Assembly: GCA_963740605.1 (NCBI GenBank)
Contig: CAVUFC010000028.1
Coordinates: forward strand, 1 to 64,000
Source of the DNA: DASSUW01 sp963740605
Lineage (GTDB): Bacteria > Actinomycetota > Thermoleophilia > Solirubrobacterales > Solirubrobacteraceae
Direction of reading: 5' to 3'
DNA: 64,000 nucleotides
Positions within the stretch are counted from its first letter, which is position 1. Every line of letters starts with the position of its first letter. Position numbers and translations under genes: made by a program. Shown piece by piece: positions 58,125-64,000 of the stretch. The notes beneath the pieces were generated by a model that saw only the letters and a program-made list of their open reading frames with translations, did not search any database and was not told the DNA's origin.

Positions 58125-58528
58125 CGGTCCGCCCCGCCCGTCAGGAGGACCTCGACGCCGTGCTGGCCCTGTGGGGCGGGGCCCGCAGCGCCCACGCGGT
58201 GACCGAGGACACGCCGGAGCGGGTGGCGGCTCTCCTCGAGCACGACGCTCTGCTCGTCGCGGAGGTCGACGGCGAGGTCGTCGGCGCCGTGATCGCGGCG
58301 TTCGACGGCTGGCGCGGCAACTTCTACCGCCTGGCCGTCGCGCCCGACGTTCGCCGTCGCGGTATCGGCGCGCAGCTCGTGGCGGTCGGTGAGGCGCACC
58401 TGCGGGCGGCCGGGGCGCCCCGTGTCACCGCCCTGGTCGCGTTCGATGACGACGTCGCGCGCGGGTTCTGGGCCGCGGTGGGCTACGACGCCGACCTCGA
58501 GATCGGCCGCATGGTGCGGTCGATCTGA
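58121..58528 (+). CDS. GNAT-family N-acetyltransferase
   Basis: A 135-residue acetyltransferase starting at GTG 58121, overlapping the nfo stop. The acetyl-CoA motif is RLAVAPDVRRRGIGAQLVAV, flanked by EVDGEVVGAVIAAFDGWRGN and VTALVAFDDDVARGFWAAVG. Substrate unknown; relatives act on proteins, amines or antibiotics. It forms a two-gene unit with nfo and is convergent with panE. Confidence 0.87.
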   Translation: MTVRPARQEDLDAVLALWGGARSAHAVTEDTPERVAALLEHDALLVAEVDGEVVGAVIAAFDGWRGNFYRLAVAPDVRRRGIGAQLVAVGEAHLRAAGAPRVTALVAFDDDVARGFWAAVGYDADLEIGRMVRSI

Positions 58529-58536
58529 CGCCGGGG

Positions 58537-59385
58537 TCAACCGCTCGCGGCGGCGAGCAGCGGGACGATCACGTCGCTGATCGGCGTCGCGATGCCGTGG
58601 GCGCGGCCGCGGCGGGCGATGACGCCGTTGCGGGCGTCCCATTCGAGCGGGCGGCCGGCTTCGCGGTCGGCGAGGATCGAGGTGCCGGCGTCGTCCGGCA
58701 GCTCGGCGAACCAGCGCATGATCTCGTCCGCGACGGCGTCGTCCAGGTCGGCGCCCTCGGCACGGGCGACGGCGAGCGCCTCGGCCGCGAGTGCGCGGGC
58801 GAGGCGCTGCGCCTCGACGCTCTCGAACATCGCCGCGCGGCGGCCGGTGAGGGCCATCAGGCCCGCTACGGCGTTGACGGTCAGCTTGTGCCAGGTCTGC
58901 GTGAGGAAGTCGTCGACGATCTCGGCTCCCTCGAGCAGGTTCGCGACCACGTCGGCGCCCGGCTCGCGCGGCAGAACAAAGCGCGGCGGCGTGACGACAC
59001 GGACGTGGCCGGGTGCCGTCACCTCGGTGGCGAGCCAGACGACGGTCGGCAGGACCGTCGCGCCGGCCACCAACGGCGCGACGAGCTCGCGCTGCTCGAC
59101 GCCGTTCTGGAGCACCGCGACGACCGTCTCCCGGCCAGTCAATGCGCGCAGGAAGCCGGAGGCCGCCTCGGTCTGGTGCGCCTTGACCGCGAGCAGCACG
59201 ACGTCGGCTCGCCACGGCACGGCCGCGGGATCCGTGATTACCGGGCCGGGGACGATTTCGTCGCCGACGACCAGCCGCTCGAGCGGCGTGCGCCCGCACA
59301 GCGCGAGCTCCGCGCCGGCGCGCTGCGCCATCGCCGCGGCGGCCCCTCCGATCGCGCCCGGGCCGACGACCGCGACGCGGGTCAC
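58537..59385 (-). CDS. panE: 2-dehydropantoate 2-reductase
   Basis: A 282-residue ketopantoate reductase-type enzyme: VAVVGPGAIGGAAAAMAQRA (NADP fold), VVLLAVKAHQTEAASGFLRA with the catalytic lysine region, VLQNGVEQRELVAPLV, and the C-terminal helical domain TWHKLTVNAVAGLMALTGRR, EIMRWFAELPDDAGTSILAD, GRPLEWDARNGVIARRGRAH. The KLTVNAV..L.ALT and S...D......E.....N patterns are family hallmarks. It makes pantoate for coenzyme A. GTG 59385 overlaps the dnaE stop (GTGA). Confidence 0.9.
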   Translation of the reverse strand: MTRVAVVGPGAIGGAAAAMAQRAGAELALCGRTPLERLVVGDEIVPGPVITDPAAVPWRADVVLLAVKAHQTEAASGFLRALTGRETVVAVLQNGVEQRELVAPLVAGATVLPTVVWLATEVTAPGHVRVVTPPRFVLPREPGADVVANLLEGAEIVDDFLTQTWHKLTVNAVAGLMALTGRRAAMFESVEAQRLARALAAEALAVARAEGADLDDAVADEIMRWFAELPDDAGTSILADREAGRPLEWDARNGVIARRGRAHGIATPISDVIVPLLAAASG

Positions 59386-62300
59386 GCAGCCGCGGTGACG
59401 GGCGCCGGTGCCGGCCCCAGCAGGCGATCGAGCTCAGCGGAGAGCGCGCCGTTGCGGCCGGCGATCTTGTACGCCTCACCGAACCGCAGGTAGCGGATGC
59501 CGTTGCGCGTGTGCATCTCGAGCACGAACTCGGCGTCGCCGGGATAGCGGTCGAACAGGTCGCGCAGCTCCTCGATCACCGTCGGCTGCAGCCGGGCGGC
59601 GTCGACGCGGCGGCGGAGGTCGTTCGGCACGGCCTCGGCGGCGAGGCGCGCGACCTGCTCCTTGGCCTTCTCGATCTCCTTCTCGGACGGATCGAAGCGC
59701 TCGACGTCCTGGACGATGATGCAGACCTTGCCGGCCTCCTTGTGGTCGACCCGGCCGCGCACGAGCACGATCTCGTCGGCCTTCACGACCTCCTCGACGG
59801 CGGCCAGCGCCTTCTCGAACACCACGATCTCGACCGCGCCGTCGAGGTCGTCGACCGTCGCGAACATCATCGTCGTCCCGGTCCGGGTCCGGATCTTCTT
59901 GGACTCGGTGATCATCCCGCCGACCTTCACCCACTCGCCGTCGCGCTGGTCCATCACGTGGGCGCAGCTGCAGTCGGCCTTCATGCGGAGCGCCTCGCGC
60001 ACGCGCTTGAGCGGGTGCTCGCTGATGAACAGGCCGATCGACTCCTTCTCGGCCGCCAGCAGCTCCTGCCGCTCGTACTCGTGGGTCGGGATCGGCGGAT
60101 GGGCGGGAGCGAACGCGTTGCTGGAGGCCATGTCCTCGCCCCCGAGGCCGCCCAGGTCGAAGATCGAGCCCTGGCCGATCTGCGCATCGAGCTGCGCCTT
60201 CTGGCCGGCGCCCTGCGCGGACTCCAGCACGTCGAGCATGCCACGGCGCGTCGCGCCCGTGGAGCCGAACGCCCCACACTTGATCAGCGCCTCGATCGCC
60301 TTCTTGTTGACCGCCCGGCAGTCGACGCGCTCGCAGAACTCCCACAGGCTGGTGAACGAGCCGCTCTCCTCGCGGGCGCGCTTGATCGCCTCGACCGCCG
60401 CGTAGCCGACGCCCTTGACGGCATCGAGCCCGAAGCGGATGTTGCCGTCGACGACCATGAACTCGTGGTCGGACTGGTTGACGTCCGGCGGCAGGATCTC
60501 GATCCCCATGCTCTCCGCCTGGTTGACGAAGAACGGCACCTTGTCCTTGGTGTCCATCACCGAGGAGATCAGCGCGGCCATGTACTCGGCGGGGTAGTTG
60601 GCCTTCAGCCACGCGGTGCGGTAGGCGATCAGCCCGTAGCAGGCGGCGTGGGAGCGGTTGAACGAGTAGTCGGCCGAGCGCTCGTTGACCGTCCACAGCC
60701 ACTCCGTGACGTCCTCCGACGTGCCCGAAGCCCGGCAGCCCTCGTAGAAGAGCGGCTTGAGCTTGGCCATCGCGTCGCGGTTCTTCTTGCCGATCGCCTT
60801 GCGCAGGTCGTCGGCCTTCGGACCGGAGAAGCCGGCGATCGTCTTGGCGATCTGCATCGACTGCTCCTGGTACAGGATCACGCCCTTCGTGGCCTCGGTG
60901 ATCGGGCGCAGCCGGTCGTCCACGTACGTGACGGTCTCCGGGTTGCGCTTGCCGCGGGCGTACGTCGGGATCTGGTCCATGGCGCCTGGCCGATACAGCG
61001 CGTTGAGCGCCACGAGATCCTCGAACTCGTCTGGGCCGACCTTCTTCAGCGCCTCGCGCATGCCCTCGGACTCGAACTGGAACACGCCCACCGAGTCGCC
61101 CCGAGCCATCATCGCGAACGTCTTCTCGTCGTCGAGCGGGAGCGTCGTCATGTCGATCCGCTCGCCGGTCGCGCGCTCGATGATGGCCAGCGCGTCCTCG
61201 ATCACGTCGAGGTTGCGCAGGCCGAGGAAGTCCATCTTCAGCAGGCCGATCTCCTCGACGGGCTTCATCGAGTACTGCGTCACCGTCCGGTAGGCCTTCT
61301 GGCCGTCCTCGGTGGTGCCGGCGTCGGCGAGCTGGAGCGGCACGATGTCGGTCAGCGGGCGGTCGGAGATCACGACCGCGGCCGCGTGGATCGACGCGTT
61401 GCGGACGATCCCCTCGAGGCCGCGCGCGACATCGACGATCTGCTTCGCCGTCGGATCCTTCGAGTACTCGACCGCGAGGTCGGCGCCCGGCTGGAGGCAT
61501 TCGTCGAAGCTCGGCGGGCGGCCCATGATCGGATCCGGGATCAGCTTCGCCAGCCGGTCCCCCATGCCGTAGTCGTGCCCGAGGACGCGGGCGGCATCCC
61601 GCGTCGCCGCGCGCGGGAACATCTTGCCGAACGTGATGATCTGGGCCACGCGATCGGTCCCGTACTTCTCGGTCACGTAGCGGATCACGCGCTCGCGACC
61701 GCGGACCGAGAAGTCGATGTCGATATCCGGCATCGACACGCGCTCGGCGTTCAGGAAGCGCTCGAACAGGAGGTCGTAGCGCAGCGGGTCGACATCCGTG
61801 ATCTGCAGGCAGTAGGAGACGATGCTGCCAGCCGCGCTGCCGCGCCCCGGGCCGACCGCGATCCCGTTGTTCTTGGCATAGAGGACGAAGTCCCAGACGA
61901 TCAGGAAGTAGGCGTTGAAGCCCATGCTGTCGATGACGCCGAGCTCCATCTCCATCCGCTCGACGGCGTCCGCCGGGGGCGGGTCGCCGTAGCGGCTGCG
62001 CAGGCCTTCCTCGACCAGCTCGCGCAGGTACGTGCGCTCGTCCTTGCCGTCCGGGCAGTCGAACCGCGGGATCAGGTGGTTGCCGAGCGCGATCTCGACG
62101 TTGCAGCGCTCGGCGATCTCCAGCGTGTTGGCGACGGCGCCGGGCATGTCGGCGAACGACTCCGCCATCTCCTCGGTCGACTTGAGGAAGAACTCGTTCG
62201 TGTCGAAGCTCATCTTCGGCTGCGCGAGCGTGGACTTCGTCTGCACGCACAGCAGCGCGGCGTGGTGGTGATAGTCCTCGCGCCGGAGGTAGTGGACATC

Positions 62301-62915
62301 GGCCGTGGCGACCAGCGGCCGGTTCATCTCCTGCGCGAAGCGCGAGATCGCCTCGTTGACCTGCTCCTGCTCCTTGAGGCCGTTGCGCTGGACCTCGAGA
62401 TAGACGTCCTCGGCCCCGAACACCTGGATCAACTCGTCGAGATGGGCGCGCGCCTGGTCGGGCTTGCCCTGGACGATCCGCTGGCTCGACCGGGAGGCGA
62501 GGCATCCGCTGAGCGCGATCACGCCTTCGGCGTGCCGGGACATCACCTCGAGGTCGACCCCCGGCTTGCCGCGGTGCAGTCCTTCGAGGAAGCCGGTGCT
62601 CGAGAGCTTGACGAGGTTCCTGAGCCCCTCATCCGACTGCGCGAGCAGCGTCAGGTGGTTGCGCTCCACCTTCGGGTCGCGGCTGTTGCGGTCGTCCACG
62701 AAGTAGGCCTCGAGGCCCACGAGCGGCTTGATGTCGTGCTTCTTGCAGGCCTTGTAGAGCTCGACCGCGCCGTTCATCACCCCGTGATCGGTGAGCGCGA
62801 GCGCGGGCTGGCCGAAGCTCGCGGCACGCTCGGCGAGCTTGTCGATCTTGCAGGCGCCGTCCAGCAGCGAGTACTCGCTGTGGACGTGAAGGTGGACGCA
62901 TCCGGGCGCTGTCAC
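59382..62915 (-). CDS. dnaE: DNA polymerase III alpha subunit
   Basis: A 1177-residue replicative polymerase. The PHP domain begins VHLHVHSEYSLLDGACKIDK, then LTDHGVMNGAVELYK; the catalytic aspartates are in SMPDIDIDFSVRGRERVIRY (near residue 400), with GRGSAAGSIVSYCLQITDVD before and KMDFLGLRNLDVIEDAL after. A helix-hairpin region and an OB fold (VKVGGMITESKKIRTRTGTT) follow. Length is that of DnaE1, not DnaE2. GTG 62915 places VHLHVH at the start. It is divergent from a GntR regulator. Confidence 0.97.
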   Translation of the reverse strand: MTAPGCVHLHVHSEYSLLDGACKIDKLAERAASFGQPALALTDHGVMNGAVELYKACKKHDIKPLVGLEAYFVDDRNSRDPKVERNHLTLLAQSDEGLRNLVKLSSTGFLEGLHRGKPGVDLEVMSRHAEGVIALSGCLASRSSQRIVQGKPDQARAHLDELIQVFGAEDVYLEVQRNGLKEQEQVNEAISRFAQEMNRPLVATADVHYLRREDYHHHAALLCVQTKSTLAQPKMSFDTNEFFLKSTEEMAESFADMPGAVANTLEIAERCNVEIALGNHLIPRFDCPDGKDERTYLRELVEEGLRSRYGDPPPADAVERMEMELGVIDSMGFNAYFLIVWDFVLYAKNNGIAVGPGRGSAAGSIVSYCLQITDVDPLRYDLLFERFLNAERVSMPDIDIDFSVRGRERVIRYVTEKYGTDRVAQIITFGKMFPRAATRDAARVLGHDYGMGDRLAKLIPDPIMGRPPSFDECLQPGADLAVEYSKDPTAKQIVDVARGLEGIVRNASIHAAAVVISDRPLTDIVPLQLADAGTTEDGQKAYRTVTQYSMKPVEEIGLLKMDFLGLRNLDVIEDALAIIERATGERIDMTTLPLDDEKTFAMMARGDSVGVFQFESEGMREALKKVGPDEFEDLVALNALYRPGAMDQIPTYARGKRNPETVTYVDDRLRPITEATKGVILYQEQSMQIAKTIAGFSGPKADDLRKAIGKKNRDAMAKLKPLFYEGCRASGTSEDVTEWLWTVNERSADYSFNRSHAACYGLIAYRTAWLKANYPAEYMAALISSVMDTKDKVPFFVNQAESMGIEILPPDVNQSDHEFMVVDGNIRFGLDAVKGVGYAAVEAIKRAREESGSFTSLWEFCERVDCRAVNKKAIEALIKCGAFGSTGATRRGMLDVLESAQGAGQKAQLDAQIGQGSIFDLGGLGGEDMASSNAFAPAHPPIPTHEYERQELLAAEKESIGLFISEHPLKRVREALRMKADCSCAHVMDQRDGEWVKVGGMITESKKIRTRTGTTMMFATVDDLDGAVEIVVFEKALAAVEEVVKADEIVLVRGRVDHKEAGKVCIIVQDVERFDPSEKEIEKAKEQVARLAAEAVPNDLRRRVDAARLQPTVIEELRDLFDRYPGDAEFVLEMHTRNGIRYLRFGEAYKIAGRNGALSAELDRLLGPAPAPVTAAA

Positions 62916-62954
62916 GGGTCGACAACCCTACGAACTGATTCGGACGCGTTCGGG

Positions 62955-62984
62955 TTGACGACCCGCATCGTGCGGGACTAGCGT
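62955..62984 (+). promoter_or_regulatory. Promoter with palindromic spacer upstream of the GntR gene
   Basis: TTGACG (62955-62960) and TAGCGT (62979-62984) are separated by 18 bases, matching a sigma70-like promoter. The spacer carries a perfect inverted repeat, CCCGCA-TCG-TGCGGG (62962-62976), which looks like an operator for the GntR protein or another regulator. The gene start is 30 bases downstream. Confidence 0.55.
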
Positions 62985-63013
62985 GAACCGATGGTTGGAA
63001 GGGTCGCCAGCCG

Positions 63014-63670
63014 ATGAGCATCGTCCCCCTGTGGAGGATCACCGCGGCGAGCACAGTCGCCGCCGATCTGCGCGAGGCGTTGCTCTCGGGGCTGTTCGCG
63101 CCCGGCACGCAACTGGCGCCGGAGGATCTCGCCGGACGCACCGGCACCGACCCCGCGACGGTCCGCGAGGCCCTGTGCGAGCTCGAGCGCGACGGGCTCG
63201 TCATCCACTCGCTGCACCGCGGCCCCGAGGTCGCGCACCTGACGGCCGACGAGCTGCGGGACATCTACGCCGCGCGCCGCGTCTACGAGGTCGCGGGGCT
63301 GCAGGCCATGCTGCGAGCGCGGCCGGTCGACGTGAGCTGGCTCGGCGCGGCGGTCGAGCGGATGGGCGAGGCGTCGATCGCCGGCAACGAGCGCGCGCTG
63401 GTGGAGGCCGACCTCGCGTTCCACCTCGCGATCGTCGCCGCGGCGGGGTCGCGGCGGCTCACGCGTGCCGCCCAGAGCGGGCTGATGGAGTTGCGGCTGG
63501 TGCTCTCCGTGGCCGACCGTGAGGCCGACGACATGCCGGCCCTCGTCGCCGACCACCAGTATCTGATCGAGGTCTTCCGGGCCGGGCACGTGCGCGAGTC
63601 GGTCGCCGCGCTCGAGGACCATCTCGGCCGCGGCGAAGTCCTCGCCCGCTCGACCGCGTCTGTGCTCTGA
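63014..63670 (+). CDS. GntR-family regulator, FadR/FCD subgroup
   Basis: A 218-residue regulator. The N-terminal winged helix reads VAADLREALLSGLFAPGTQL, APEDLAGRTGTDPATVREAL, ERDGLVIHSLHRGPEVA. The C-terminal FCD ligand domain (YEVAGLQAMLRARPVDVSWL, ADLAFHLAIVAAAGSRRLTR, ADHQYLIEVFRAGHVRESVA) keeps the D...H and H metal positions, so it probably binds a metal plus a carboxylate ligand. The targets are unknown; it is divergent from dnaE and convergent with an SCP2-like gene. Confidence 0.9.
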   Translation: MSIVPLWRITAASTVAADLREALLSGLFAPGTQLAPEDLAGRTGTDPATVREALCELERDGLVIHSLHRGPEVAHLTADELRDIYAARRVYEVAGLQAMLRARPVDVSWLGAAVERMGEASIAGNERALVEADLAFHLAIVAAAGSRRLTRAAQSGLMELRLVLSVADREADDMPALVADHQYLIEVFRAGHVRESVAALEDHLGRGEVLARSTASVL

Positions 63671-63671
63671 C

Positions 63672-64000
63672 CTAGCGGGCGTCTTCGGTCCAGGAATGGA
63701 TGAGCGCGACTGCGCCAGCGTCGCCGCGGATCACCGGCCGCTCGCCGCTCGGGACGAGGTCGTTGCGCAGGAGCCGGTCGAACGTGGCGCGGGTCATGGT
63801 GACCCTGGCGGCGGGTTCGTCGGCAGGTGGGTTGGCCGAGACCGTGAGGCCGGTGCCGTCGCTCGCCGTCAGGAACCAGGTCTCCGCCGGGTCGCTGTCG
63901 ATCGTCTGCGCGACCGTGAACGAGTGGCCCTTCGTCTGGGACGGGTGCACCGCGTAGGCGAACGTGCGGTAGACGAGCTCGGGATCGAGCTGTGCGCCGG
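63672..64000 (-). CDS. SCP2-like (maleylpyruvate isomerase-type) protein, C-terminal part (cut by window edge)
   Basis: The minus-strand frame is open to the window end and reads protein-like before the first possible internal start: QLDPELVYRTFAYAVHPSQT, KGHSFTVAQTIDSDPAETWF, LTASDGTGLTVSANPPADEP, VTMTRATFDRLLRNDL. The layout and the ARVTMTRATFDRLL segment match SCP2-like domains found at the end of actinobacterial mycothiol-dependent maleylpyruvate isomerase-type proteins. The GTG at 63950 is therefore probably internal. The gene begins beyond base 64000. Confidence 0.55.
   Translation of the reverse strand, partial: GAQLDPELVYRTFAYAVHPSQTKGHSFTVAQTIDSDPAETWFLTASDGTGLTVSANPPADEPAARVTMTRATFDRLLRNDLVPSGERPVIRGDAGAVALIHSWTEDAR

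Overview
This window is a stretch of very GC-rich, densely packed actinobacterial chromosome. The gene content (menaquinone and ergothioneine biosynthesis, GatCAB, HKD-type phospholipase, many small lineage-specific membrane proteins, very frequent GTG starts with 4-base stop/start overlaps) fits the Thermoleophilia, probably Solirubrobacterales (Solirubrobacter/Conexibacter-like). That placement is an inference from style and content, not from a marker search. I saw no rRNA, tRNA, insertion sequence, phage or CRISPR array. Most of it is core or near-core metabolism, with several decayed genes between operons.

Layout, left to right. 1-3.3 kb: a cut-off MerR regulator divergent from an ECF sigma factor, a lipoate-ligase-like gene, and an AzlCD branched-chain amino acid exporter divergent from an XRE-cupin regulator. 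3.3-10.4 kb: menH and menD diverge; a small hypothetical gene leads to egtB-egtD (ergothioneine) with a PRC-barrel gene coupled behind them; menF lies opposite. 10.4-16.2 kb: a minus-strand operon of small membrane proteins, ilvB, ilvN, a secreted protein and menF; then small lineage-specific genes, an ACT-like gene and a frameshifted membrane pseudogene. 16.2-29.6 kb: gatCAB, a truncated AAA/LuxR regulator fused by overlap to an MFS gene, a membrane sulfatase-like protein, folD, a second MFS gene, pcrA, a DUF1707 gene and a queuosine-salvage glycosylase.

29.7-40.2 kb is a two-armed carboxylate catabolism island. lutABC (lactate oxidation) plus an isocitrate lyase/PEP mutase-like gene run left; a LctP-family permease, glcDEF (glycolate oxidase) and malate synthase run right, from a 40-base divergent gap. 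Together they would import lactate and/or glycolate, oxidise them to pyruvate and glyoxylate, and condense glyoxylate with acetyl-CoA to malate.

40.2-48.5 kb holds a methyltransferase, a glycine/Asp/Phe-tailed exported protein, an internally deleted cysE remnant, a moeB/thiF-like gene carrying a perfect palindromic repeat in its 5' coding region, a TusA-like sulfur carrier, three hydrolases, cysK and an orphan ABC permease. 48.5-64 kb: a second PRC-barrel protein, a Ser/Thr kinase facing a PASTA lipoprotein, a phospholipase D-like enzyme behind a 245-base structured leader, an Rrf2 regulator, a VanZ protein, a glycosyltransferase, an HDOD-LuxR fusion coupled to gltX, nfo, a GNAT enzyme, panE, dnaE, a GntR regulator and a cut-off SCP2-like gene.

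The most unusual items are the HDOD-LuxR regulator coupled to gltX, the in-frame internal deletion of cysE, the palindrome inside the moeB-like gene, the structured leader with an intrinsic terminator before the phospholipase gene, the split kinase/PASTA pair, and the bacterial queuosine glycosylase. I found no complete new defence or mobile system.
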